Assembly (NCBI GenBank): GCA_021821225.1
Contig: JAKACR010000058.1
Coordinates: 1 to 12,258 of the forward strand
Reading direction: 5' to 3'
Length of the DNA stretch: 12,258 nucleotides
Origin: Bacillota bacterium
GTDB lineage: Bacteria > Bacillota > Bacilli > Alicyclobacillales > SLC66
The notes under the pieces are model-generated. The model was not told the origin of the DNA. It searched no databases and saw only the letters and a list, made by a program, of their open reading frames with translations. The translations under genes were made by a program, and so were the position numbers. This document shows, piece after piece, positions 1-6,424 of this stretch (position 1 is its first letter; every line of letters starts with the position of its first letter).

Positions 1-308
1 CCCGTGAAACGCTGACCTCCGGTCGAAAGCGCGCGCCCTCCCTGCGCAAGCACAAGCGCGGCCAACCCATAGTCCTGCGTGATGACCGCATCGCCCGGAC
101 GCATGCGGGCAAGAATCGCCAGATCGGTGGCCTGCGGCGCCGCGTCAACCGTCATGTGGTGCTCCCCGTCCAACTCGTGCCGCCATGTGCTGACAGTGGT
201 CACGGGAAAACCGCGTTTTTTGCACATGCGGCGAATGATTCCGAGTACAGTCCGTGGACAGGCGTCCGCATCCACCCATACCCGGAAAACATCAGCAGCG
301 ATACCCAT
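1..308 (-). CDS. UPF0178 / DUF188 (YaiI/YqxD-type) protein, 3' part outside window
   Basis: The minus-strand frame from ATG at 308 reads into the left edge without a stop, giving the first 102 residues. Two hallmark blocks of the UPF0178 family are visible: WVDADACPRTV near residues 11-21, and GDAVITQDYGLAALVL near residues 72-87. Both are Asp-rich motifs of a small PIN-like fold. Family members are usually about 150 residues, so about a third lies outside the window. The biochemical role of the family is not established; nuclease-like folding is known only by structural similarity. A purine-rich stretch (AAAGGGGG) sits directly before the ATG with tight spacing, so the ribosome binding site is mediocre. 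No better start lies upstream, because the first conserved block is already close to this ATG. The gene faces away from the chemotaxis receptor. Confidence 0.88.
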   Translation of the reverse strand, partial: MGIAADVFRVWVDADACPRTVLGIIRRMCKKRGFPVTTVSTWRHELDGEHHMTVDAAPQATDLAILARMRPGDAVITQDYGLAALVLAQGGRALSTGGQRFT

Positions 309-417
309 TCCCCCTTTCGCCCGTACTGCGGCCGCCCGCACAACCTCCCGCTCAAACGGCCGGCGACTCTCTTCTTAGCACCACCGTCTGTCTTGAAAAT
401 GAGGGGCAGGTGCTAGC

Positions 418-488
418 CGCTCGTATCCCTTTGCTCCTGCTCGGACACCGCTATCGCTAAACTCGCGACGAGCAAAGGGATACGGGCG
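418..488. repeat. Long inverted repeat (19-bp arms, 33-nt loop)
   Basis: CGTATCCCTTTGCTC at 422-436 is matched perfectly by its reverse complement at 470-484. Counting 418-421 and 485-488, the arms reach 19 bp with a single mismatch (T421/G485, a wobble pair in one transcript). A short outer match (CAGGT at 407-411, ACCTG at 498-502) suggests the dyad once extended to roughly 100 bp. Neither side is followed by a T-tract, so a normal Rho-independent terminator is unlikely. A decayed MITE or a folded RNA element is possible. Confidence 0.75.
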
Positions 489-657
489 ACCCAGCGAACC
501 TGTCCGTGGCGCGGAACTCGCCGGGCACAGGGCATGGCACCGGCCCAGCAATCCTTGCCCATGGTCCCTGTCTTATGATACTCACCCAACACGCCTTAAG
601 CCAAGCGGATCCAATGCGCAAAATGTCCATATCGAAATTCGACATGATTCGTGTTAT

Positions 658-675
658 TATACGTTCTGGTATATT
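658..675 (+). promoter_or_regulatory. Possible extended -10 promoter for the chemotaxis receptor
   Basis: TGG-TATATT at 667-675 resembles an extended -10 element in the AT-rich leader, about 42 bases before the ATG at 717. No good -35 is seen at the right distance. The same bases form a small dyad, TATAC (658-662) against GTATA (669-673), which could be an operator. Confidence 0.3.
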
Positions 676-716
676 CGCAACATCCACTATAAGATCGAAA
701 GTGATGATAGATTTTT

Positions 717-2432
717 ATGAAACTATTTGCCGAAAAACTGCTTGTCAAGATATTCTCGGTCATCATGATTGCCGTACTCGCCATCGTGGGCGTGATCGCC
801 ATCAACACCACCCTGTCCCGCCGCGTCGTATCGAACATCTCGACGCTGGCCAACCTCGACGTTCTCATCAGCCGCTACGCGTATGACGCCAATGCCGCGT
901 TTCTCAGCATGGACGATCAGTCCAACATGTGGGTTGGGCTGTACCATTTTCACGACCCTGCCCTGTCCGCCGCAACCCTGCGCCAGATCCTGGCGGCGCA
1001 AAGCGCGCTGAACACCGCGCTTGCGCGTCTCACGCCCCTGCTTGCCGGACGTCCGCAATCCGCACTGCTCACGCAGGCCAAAGCGAACGCGCGCACCTAC
1101 GAGGGCTACTGGCAGCAGGTGCGCCGCGATAACTTCACCAACCACAAAAAAGCCGAGCAGATCATGTTTCTGTCCAATACCGCCGCCTCCAACTCCCTGA
1201 CGGCCGACCTCACACACATCGCCGTCTTCGGCAAAATGTTGATTGCACAGCGCGTCGGGCAGTCGATCGGCCTCGCGCATTTCATGGAAATCATCGAACT
1301 AGTCGGCGGCGCCATTGTGATCTTGTTCAGCGGCCTGGTGCTGTGGATGCTGCACCGGATCCTCTCGCCGATTTCCGTCATCGCGAACCACGCACAACAA
1401 ATCGCGGCAGGAAACCTGTCGGTCGCAACGGTCGATATCACGAGCCGGGACGAGATCGGCGTACTGGCGAAGACGTTCAACACAATGGCGTCCAATCTGC
1501 GCGATGTCATCCTTGAGGTGAAGCGCGCCGCAACACAGGTTGCCGAGACGGCAACCCAGTTGCGCGACGGCGCCAAACAGACGAGCGACGCCACGGAACA
1601 GATCGCCGGAGCCATGGAGGAGATGGCGGCCGGCGCACAGCAGCAGTCCTCATCGACCGAGGCGGTGCGCAATACGGTGAACGATATTTCGGAAACCGCC
1701 GAGCGCATGGCGAAAAGCACGGCAGCATCCGCCGCCGCCGCAAAAGAGACGGCCGGACTCGCCATGGAAGGGGATGCGGTCATCCGGCGTGTGGTCGATC
1801 AGATGACCTCCATCCAATCCACTGTATCCGGGCTTGCCACAAGCATGCAGAGCCTGACTGAGCGCTCCTCGCAGATTGGAGAGGTAGTGCAGGTCATCGG
1901 GGACATCGCCTCGCAGACCCAACTGCTGGCGCTGAACGCCGCCATTGAAGCGGCGCGCGCCGGCGAGCACGGGTATGGCTTCACCGTCGTCGCCTCCGAA
2001 GTAAAAAAACTGGCTGAGGGAACCGCCCGCTCCGCACAGGAAATTGCGGCCATGGTGCAGGGAGTGCGCTCGGATACGGAGAAATCGGGCGAACTCACCC
2101 GGTCGGTCGTCCACGAGGTGGCATCCGGCATCGCCGCGTCGGAGTCAGCGGGCCGTTCGTTCGCAACCATCGAACAGTCCGCCAACGCAGCCGCAAGACA
2201 GATCCAACAGAATTCAACCGCGGCAGAGACCATGGCCAGCGAGGCAAAGACGGCGCGCGCCGCCATCGCGGAGGTGTCTGGCGTCGCCATGAGCACAGCG
2301 GCCAGTACAGAGGAAGTATCCGCCGCAGCGCAGGAACAACTGGCGTCCATGGAGGAAATGCGCGCGTCTGCATCGTCGCTCGCGCACACCGCGGACGACT
2401 TGCAGACGCGCATCGCTCATTTTCAGTTGTGA
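717..2432 (+). CDS. Methyl-accepting chemotaxis protein (transmembrane receptor)
   Basis: A 571-residue chemoreceptor of classic layout. It has a transmembrane segment at about residues 12-30, an extracytoplasmic helical ligand-binding domain at 31-192 (four-helix-bundle-like, with the unusual stretch [12 protein letters not shown] at 70-81), and a second transmembrane segment at about 193-213. A HAMP domain follows at about 213-267 (P218, DEIGVL), then a long cytoplasmic coiled coil. The kinase-control tip, [18 protein letters not shown] at 400-417, should contact CheW and CheA. The ~161 residues after the tip glutamate fit a long signalling domain of the kind common in Bacillota. There is no C-terminal CheR-tethering pentapeptide. 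Two tip-region residues are atypical: QTQ where QTN is usual, and GYGF where GRGF is usual. An in-frame stop at 708-710 fixes the ATG, but no clear Shine-Dalgarno precedes it. No chemotaxis partners lie nearby; the ligand is unknown. Confidence 0.96.
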   Translation: MKLFAEKLLVKIFSVIMIAVLAIVGVIAINTTLSRRVVSNISTLANLDVLISRYAYDANAAFLSMDDQSNMWVGLYHFHDPALSAATLRQILAAQSALNTALARLTPLLAGRPQSALLTQAKANARTYEGYWQQVRRDNFTNHKKAEQIMFLSNTAASNSLTADLTHIAVFGKMLIAQRVGQSIGLAHFMEIIELVGGAIVILFSGLVLWMLHRILSPISVIANHAQQIAAGNLSVATVDITSRDEIGVLAKTFNTMASNLRDVILEVKRAATQVAETATQLRDGAKQTSDATEQIAGAMEEMAAGAQQQSSSTEAVRNTVNDISETAERMAKSTAASAAAAKETAGLAMEGDAVIRRVVDQMTSIQSTVSGLATSMQSLTERSSQIGEVVQVIGDIASQTQLLALNAAIEAARAGEHGYGFTVVASEVKKLAEGTARSAQEIAAMVQGVRSDTEKSGELTRSVVHEVASGIAASESAGRSFATIEQSANAAARQIQQNSTAAETMASEAKTARAAIAEVSGVAMSTAASTEEVSAAAQEQLASMEEMRASASSLAHTADDLQTRIAHFQL

Positions 2433-2454
2433 GGAGCGGTTGTGAGGCGCGCGA

Positions 2455-2480
2455 CTACGCCTTGAGGGCTACGCCTTGAG
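2455..2480. repeat. 12-bp tandem duplication at the end of the downstream aldo-keto reductase
   Basis: CTACGCCTTGAG occurs at 2455-2466 and again at 2469-2480 (period 14). On the minus strand the second copy encodes the last codons and TAG stop of the reductase. The first copy lies just past that stop, in the 36-base gap between the convergent genes. It looks like a small slippage duplication. No terminator hairpin is evident between these genes. Confidence 0.85.
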
Positions 2481-3425
2481 CACCTCTTCGATGGCGGACA
2501 GCACATCGTCGCTCAATTGGACACCGGACGCCTTCGCATTCTCAACCACCTGCTCCGGACGCGACGCCCCGATAAGCGCAGCGCTGACGCCGGGCACGCG
2601 CAATATCCAGGCAAGCGCAAGCTGCGCCACCGTCAAGTCGCTCTCCGCCGCTATGCGCTGCAGTTGCACGACTTTGGCCAGCACGCTGTCCGTCAGTTGC
2701 CGCTCGATGAACTGCTTGACAGACTCCGTGACCGCCCGCGACCCTTCCGGCAGAGGCTGCCCTTTTTTGTACTTGCCGGTCAGGATACCCTGCGCCAAGG
2801 GAGAAAAGACGACCTGACCGATGCCGGCCTCCTCGCAAATCGGCACGACGGCCGGTTCGATGTAGCGGTTCAACATGTTGTAAACCGGCTGGCTGGCGAC
2901 AAGTTTGTGCAGACCGAGCTCGCGCTGCAGGCGAACGCCCGCGGCAATTTTGTCCGCCGGCCACTCGCTGATCCCGCCGTACAGCACCTTGCCCTGGCTG
3001 ATCAGATCATCGACGGCGCGCAGCGTCTCCTCCATATCCGTGGCGGGATCGTAGCGGTGGCAATAAAAGATGTCCACATAGTCCACACCCAAGGCGCGCA
3101 GGCTCTTTTCCACTTCGCCAAAAATGTGCTTGCGGCTCAGGCCGCGGTCGTTCACACCTTTGCCCACGGGCCAGAACGCCTTGGTGGTCAGGATGTAGCT
3201 CTCGCGCGGGAACTCTCTGAGCGTCTCTCCCAACACCTGTTCCGCCGCATGCGGCGCGGATCCGTAGACGTTCGCGCAGTCGAAGTGATTGATACCGAGT
3301 TCATACGCCTGTCTGACACACGCCGCCGCCTGCTCTCGTTCCGTCACCGTGCCGTACGTGAGCCAACTGCCGAGCGCAATTTCCGATGTCTTGACGCCAC
3401 TCTTGCCCAGTCTGCGATACTCCAC
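2469..3425 (-). CDS. Aldo-keto reductase, Kv-beta-subunit-like (318 aa)
   Basis: An NADPH-dependent oxidoreductase of the aldo-keto reductase superfamily (TIM barrel, cytoplasmic) that reduces aldehydes or ketones; the substrate is not predictable. The catalytic tetrad is visible, numbering from the GTG start: D49 in HFDCANVYG, Y54 in the same block, K82 in LTTKAFWP and H123 in IFYCHRYDP. The cofactor-loop region GILTGKY and a late RPEQVVENAKA segment are also present. The overall pattern resembles the AKR6/AKR14 (Kv-beta, YghZ-like) group. The start is GTG at 3425 because a perfect AGGAGG (3433-3438) stands 7 bases upstream. The frame stays open upstream to 3533, but only by reading through the palindromic element, so that longer start is probably wrong. 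It lies downstream of a second reductase on the same strand and is convergent with the receptor. Confidence 0.95.
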   Translation of the reverse strand: MEYRRLGKSGVKTSEIALGSWLTYGTVTEREQAAACVRQAYELGINHFDCANVYGSAPHAAEQVLGETLREFPRESYILTTKAFWPVGKGVNDRGLSRKHIFGEVEKSLRALGVDYVDIFYCHRYDPATDMEETLRAVDDLISQGKVLYGGISEWPADKIAAGVRLQRELGLHKLVASQPVYNMLNRYIEPAVVPICEEAGIGQVVFSPLAQGILTGKYKKGQPLPEGSRAVTESVKQFIERQLTDSVLAKVVQLQRIAAESDLTVAQLALAWILRVPGVSAALIGASRPEQVVENAKASGVQLSDDVLSAIEEVLKA

Positions 3426-3432
3426 GAAAACG

Positions 3433-3461
3433 CCTCCTCTTATGTGATCCCGTATAAGAGG
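3433..3461 (-). promoter_or_regulatory. Shine-Dalgarno of the aldo-keto reductase inside a potential hairpin
   Basis: On the minus strand the AGGAGG at 3433-3438 decides the GTG start. It overlaps ATAAGAGG (3436-3443), which is the exact complement of CCTCTTAT at 3454-3461, with a 10-base loop. The upstream arm is partly formed by the edge of the MITE-like element. Folding of the mRNA here would partly hide the ribosome binding site. Confidence 0.5.
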
Positions 3462-3537
3462 TTGTTCAAAAAGCGGGCAGAGATCCCCGGCGCATTGCAT
3501 TGCATGGGTCTTACCTGCCCTCTTTTTGAACACGCTC
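3458..3537. mobile_element. MITE-like palindromic element (~80 bp) with 5-bp flanking repeat
   Basis: The terminal inverted repeats are about 23 bp with three mismatches, at 3458-3480 and 3515-3537. Both share TGTTCAAAAAG and GGGCAG. The element is flanked on both sides by TATAA (3453-3457 and 3538-3542), consistent with a target-site duplication. The ends resemble insertion-sequence termini, but no transposase is encoded, so it would be a non-autonomous element or a decayed IS end pair. It begins about 10 bases after the stop of the upstream reductase. Read on the minus strand it forms a stem ending in CTTTTTG, so it could also act as a terminator or attenuator between the two reductase genes. 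The centre contains a short ATGCA-type tandem repeat. Confidence 0.65.
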
Positions 3538-3547
3538 TATAAGTCGG

Positions 3548-4528
3548 TCACCACGCATACGCTTCCGGCGCGGCGCCTCCCGGTCCAGGGAATATGGTGT
3601 CCAACCGGGAGAGAACATCGCGGTTCAATTCCACTTCCACCGCGCGCAGCGAGCTGTGCAGTTGCTCAATCGTGCGCGGTCCGATGATCGGAGCGGTGAT
3701 GGCGGGATTGGCGAGCATCCACGCCAGCGCGACGACATCCTCCCGTTCACCGATCTCACGACACAAGGCCGCGAACGCCTCTAGCTGCGCGCGAATCTCC
3801 TGCGCCCGCTCCTTCTGTCCGGCCGAACGCGTTCCGGGTTGCGCCGTGAGCGCATTCCCGCCCAGCAGGCCGCCCGCCAGCGGACTCCACGGTATGACGC
3901 CGATCCCCAGATCCAGCGCCGCGGGCAACACTTCGAGTTCCGGCGTGCGGCAGAGCAGGCTGTATTTGTGCTGCTCGGACACCAAGCCAAAAAAACGGTG
4001 TTCCTTCGCAGCCGACTGCGCTTTCACAAGGTGCCAGCCGGCGAAGTTGCTGGCGCCGACGTAGACGATTTTTCCCTGGTTCACGAGAATGGAGAATGCT
4101 TCCCACAGTTCCTCCCAACTCGTACGCCGATCTACATGGTGCATCTGGTACAATTCAACGCGGTCTGTCTGCAGGCGCTTCAGAGACGCCTCCAAATGCC
4201 GGCGCACCTTGAAGCCGGACAATCCCCGCACATTATTCGGCCCGTCGTTTGGATCCATGCCTTCCCCAAACACCTTGGTGGCGAGCACCACCCGCTCACG
4301 CCGTCCACCGCCCTGGGCGAACCAGCGACCGATGATCTCCTCTGTCCAGCCCCGCCTGTCACGGCCGCCGTAGACGTTGGCCGTGTCAAAGAAGTTGATC
4401 CCCGCGTCAAGCGCGGCGTCCATGATGCGGAAAGCCTCCCGCTCTTCTGTGTTCGGCCCGAAATTCATGGTGCCAAGGCACAGACGGCTGACGTTCATCC
4501 CCGTGCGTCCAAGATATGTATGCTGCAT
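3548..4528 (-). CDS. Aldo-keto reductase (326 aa)
   Basis: A second aldo-keto reductase, clearly different from its neighbour. Tetrad residues, numbered from the ATG at 4528, are D48 and Y53 in FFDTANVYGG, K85 in LATKVFGE and H130 in ELYQMHHVD. The signature GKIVYVGASNFAGW and the cofactor-binding PIIGPRTIEQL region near the C-terminus are intact. Length and pattern fit the bacterial YhdN/IolS-like oxidoreductases that use NADPH; the substrate is unknown. A GTG nine bases upstream is in frame but overlaps the GGAGG (4537-4541). The ATG at 4528 has that site at 8-base spacing and is preferred. The gene is first in its transcript, with an AT-rich upstream region. The following reductase lies about 120 bases downstream, beyond the MITE-like element, so co-transcription is possible but may be reduced. 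Confidence 0.95.
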   Translation of the reverse strand: MQHTYLGRTGMNVSRLCLGTMNFGPNTEEREAFRIMDAALDAGINFFDTANVYGGRDRRGWTEEIIGRWFAQGGGRRERVVLATKVFGEGMDPNDGPNNVRGLSGFKVRRHLEASLKRLQTDRVELYQMHHVDRRTSWEELWEAFSILVNQGKIVYVGASNFAGWHLVKAQSAAKEHRFFGLVSEQHKYSLLCRTPELEVLPAALDLGIGVIPWSPLAGGLLGGNALTAQPGTRSAGQKERAQEIRAQLEAFAALCREIGEREDVVALAWMLANPAITAPIIGPRTIEQLHSSLRAVEVELNRDVLSRLDTIFPGPGGAAPEAYAW

Positions 4529-4586
4529 GACAGCCACCTCCGCTTGTTCACGTTTTCACTTCCCCGACGGCAATCCCGCCGGCATC

Positions 4587-4615
4587 AGTATAGACCAGTC
4601 CGTTCATAAGATAAA
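4587..4615 (-). promoter_or_regulatory. Candidate promoter for the aldo-keto reductase genes
   Basis: On the minus strand TATACT (4592-4587) is a good -10, preceded at 17 bases by the weak -35 TTTATC (4615-4610). The predicted transcript would have a leader of about 50 bases ending in the GGAGG site before the ATG at 4528. Confidence 0.35.
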
Positions 4616-4665
4616 GAAGTTACATGGGACACTTATGCTACACAAATGATCATTACTATATAAAA

Positions 4666-4679
4666 TGAAAGCGCTCAGG
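4666..4679 (-). promoter_or_regulatory. cre-like (CcpA-type) box upstream of the reductases
   Basis: On the minus strand CCTGAGCGCTTTCA matches the Bacillota catabolite-response consensus (TGWNANCGNTNWCA) at every fixed position except the first two. It sits about 75 bases upstream of the candidate -10 in a strongly AT-rich region. A nearby interrupted dyad GGTAT...ATACC (4678-4697) is another possible regulator site. This is a pattern match only; no regulator gene is in the window. Confidence 0.25.
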
Positions 4680-4705
4680 TATTTGTAATTTTATACCTTA
4701 AAAAC

Positions 4706-4736
4706 AAAAAACAGGATAGGAGTGTGTCGCATATCC
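4706..4736 (-). terminator. Weak hairpin plus T-run downstream of the 465-aa exported-protein gene
   Basis: On the minus strand GGATA (4736-4732) can pair with TATCC (4718-4714), followed by a TG and six T residues. The stem is only 5 bp and AT-rich, so this is a poor Rho-independent terminator, but it is the only T-run candidate in the ~70-100 bases after the TGA at 4806. Confidence 0.2.
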
Positions 4737-4805
4737 GATGGGAGATGAAAACTGCTTGCAACCGAGGACATCGCAAGGGTGGCGGCGCCGTGTTCTATGG
4801 TGAAC

Positions 4806-6203
4806 TCACTGGACTCGCGTGAGACCGTCGACGATCTTCAGAGCCACTTTTCCGTCCGCGGCGCCCAGACCGCTTACCGAGAGCGCAAAAGTCGTCCCAT
4901 AGGAATCAAATGCGATGGTTGCCCTGTCGGTTGTTTGGTTGAGTACACCTGGACCAAATTTCGTGCGGACTGTCAAACCACGCCGCGTTATATGCCGCCC
5001 GCCGGAACCCTCAAGCATGAAACCGGCCGAACTGCCTTTCCGGCGCGCCTTCAACCAGTAACGATGGAGGGCGCCGCTCCCTTGGAAATCAACCGGCCAG
5101 AATGATGCGAACGGCTTAGGCAACACTGCGGGCAAAAGAACCACCCTGTGACCGTTGCCGTAGATCGTATGGAGCCGAGTGCAAATCCCATCCACGGATG
5201 GCAGACCAACATCGGAAACAACAGCAGGCGCGGGCTGCGCCGGCAAGTGAGGCGTTTTCGGCGAGGGAGAAAGGGCGGGTACAGACTCAACCCCCTTGTT
5301 GCCAGTCAGATGCTCGATCTGGTACCGATAACCCCAAGCTTCTCCCCTTTCCTGTCGCGACGCCATTTGCAGGTCTGATCCCGGAATGGGCCGCATGGTC
5401 AGGCGGTCGTGGCCAAATGTGATTTGCAAGCGGCTGGGCAATCTCGCAATGACAAGACTGCGGGCGATTTCTACAGCAGTCCTGTCATTGAAATGGGGCC
5501 AGTGCAACATGACCAGATATCCGTGATCTTCAAAGCTGACGGTGGTCCAATTTCCCATGGTGCCATAAGACACATACCAGCTCACGCGGGCGGTGATTCC
5601 ATGACCGATGGATACAGGCAGTCCAAACAAGGCAACCGGCTTTTCCAGCTTGATGACCATGATGCCAAATGGAGAGGTCACCCGTCCGTCCGTCGACTGT
5701 GTATACGGCGAGGATAAAGTTAAAGGAACGGTCGTATGTGCCGGAGGAGGCGGATTTTTGCTGCCGATTGCCTGTCCCACGAGCGGGATGGCGCCTTCTT
5801 CGCCGACATTCCCGACACCGATCGCATAACCGGCGGAGTGGGCGATGCCGGAAATAGCGGATGCGAGCCGACTTGTCAGCAGAGTGATGTGGATCGGCGG
5901 CATTCCGTTGTATAAAGCTGGATTGAATGTGTAGCTGTACGGACCCTTATAGGGAAGCCACACGGGCAAAATCACCGGAAGTCCATAGCGTTTCAATGTC
6001 GGAACCGCCCACCAGAAATCTGGATTGGGCACCCCGACAGGCAGTCCGGGCGTGGTCGCTTTCGCAGTCCGTCGCCCGCTCTGGCGCGCATGCGCCACAG
6101 AGGAAGCAGAACGATTCGCAGCGCCGACGCCATAGATAAGAAATCCTCCGAGGACAACGCAAACCCAGAGACAGCACAGCGAGCGCAAACGGTTCACCTT
6201 CAT
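4806..6203 (-). CDS. Exported protein of unknown function with two similar lobes (465 aa)
   Basis: No family is recognised. From the ATG at 6203 the N-terminus is basic (MKVNRLR) followed by a hydrophobic run to about residue 29, fitting a signal peptide or anchor. The three cysteines there do not form a lipobox. The rest is hydrophilic with many beta-like stretches. A Pro-rich linker at about 307-328 separates two parts that look related: VILPVWLP (77-84) against VLLPAVLP (355-362), TVSFEDHG (221-228) against TIAFDSYG (429-436), and AVEIARSLVIARL (243-255) against KVALKIVDGLTRV (452-464). An internal duplication is therefore likely, judged by eye. An upstream GTG at 6257 is in frame, but it would put 18 charged residues before the signal; the Shine-Dalgarno for the ATG is weak (AAGGGA, long spacing). 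The gene is divergent from the interrupted lipoprotein gene. Confidence 0.82.
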   Translation of the reverse strand: MKVNRLRSLCCLWVCVVLGGFLIYGVGAANRSASSVAHARQSGRRTAKATTPGLPVGVPNPDFWWAVPTLKRYGLPVILPVWLPYKGPYSYTFNPALYNGMPPIHITLLTSRLASAISGIAHSAGYAIGVGNVGEEGAIPLVGQAIGSKNPPPPAHTTVPLTLSSPYTQSTDGRVTSPFGIMVIKLEKPVALFGLPVSIGHGITARVSWYVSYGTMGNWTTVSFEDHGYLVMLHWPHFNDRTAVEIARSLVIARLPSRLQITFGHDRLTMRPIPGSDLQMASRQERGEAWGYRYQIEHLTGNKGVESVPALSPSPKTPHLPAQPAPAVVSDVGLPSVDGICTRLHTIYGNGHRVVLLPAVLPKPFASFWPVDFQGSGALHRYWLKARRKGSSAGFMLEGSGGRHITRRGLTVRTKFGPGVLNQTTDRATIAFDSYGTTFALSVSGLGAADGKVALKIVDGLTRVQ

Positions 6204-6250
6204 CGCATCCGACACATCCCTTGCGTATTTCCTATATTGACGATGAAAAC

Positions 6251-6275
6251 GGCGCACGGGTTACACCCATGCGCC
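6251..6275. promoter_or_regulatory. 25-bp dyad (hairpin or operator) in the divergent promoter region
   Basis: GGCGCACGGGT (6251-6261), TAC, ACCCATGCGCC (6265-6275): two 11-bp arms with one mismatch and a 3-base loop. On the minus strand it is followed by GTTTTC, and it lies 48 bases before the ATG of the 465-aa exported-protein gene. It could be an attenuator-type terminator for that gene or a shared operator for the two divergent genes. The spacing and symmetry are seen; the role is inferred. Confidence 0.55.
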
Positions 6276-6412
6276 GGACAGTTTCCCCCAATTCCCCCAG
6301 AGGAACAGTGATAAAGTTCGCTCTGCCGCCAATCGCCTCGCGAAGTTGGGTTGATCGCTGCTCTCGTAACCTGGGCATTCCGCAAATCGTCAATGATAGA
6401 GGTTATTGAATC

Positions 6413-6417
6413 GGAGG
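6413..6417 (+). promoter_or_regulatory. Shine-Dalgarno that supports a TTG start
   Basis: GGAGG here stands 7 bases before TTG at 6425. That makes the TTG the likely start of the interrupted lipoprotein gene, in the frame that has a signal peptide and lipobox. Confidence 0.65.
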
Positions 6418-6424
6418 GGTTCCT

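Larger units (their letters stand above)
309..716. other. Non-coding divergent region between the UPF0178 gene and the chemotaxis receptor
   Basis: This gap should hold the promoters of two divergent genes. The left two thirds are GC-rich and contain the palindrome at 418-488. The last ~80 bases turn AT-rich and lead into the receptor gene. A second, weaker interrupted dyad lies at 527-537 against 559-571. I see no convincing protein or RNA gene; the open frames here have shadow-like composition rich in R, P and H. Confidence 0.6.

Noticed and set aside
527..571. Interrupted dyad before the chemoreceptor as a terminator
   Set aside because: The stem has a bulge and no T-tract, and no plus-strand gene ends upstream of it in this window.
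3426..3533. Longer N-terminus for the first aldo-keto reductase starting at 3533
   Set aside because: The extra 36 residues are translated from the MITE-like palindrome, while a perfect AGGAGG precedes the GTG at 3425 and family proteins begin there.
2517..3542. 341-codon plus-strand frame antisense to the first aldo-keto reductase
   Set aside because: It lies wholly opposite a reductase with an intact catalytic tetrad; composition is that of an antisense shadow and no ribosome binding site supports it.
3839..4609. 256-codon plus-strand frame antisense to the second aldo-keto reductase
   Set aside because: Fully antisense to a well-recognised gene, with no domain or start signal.
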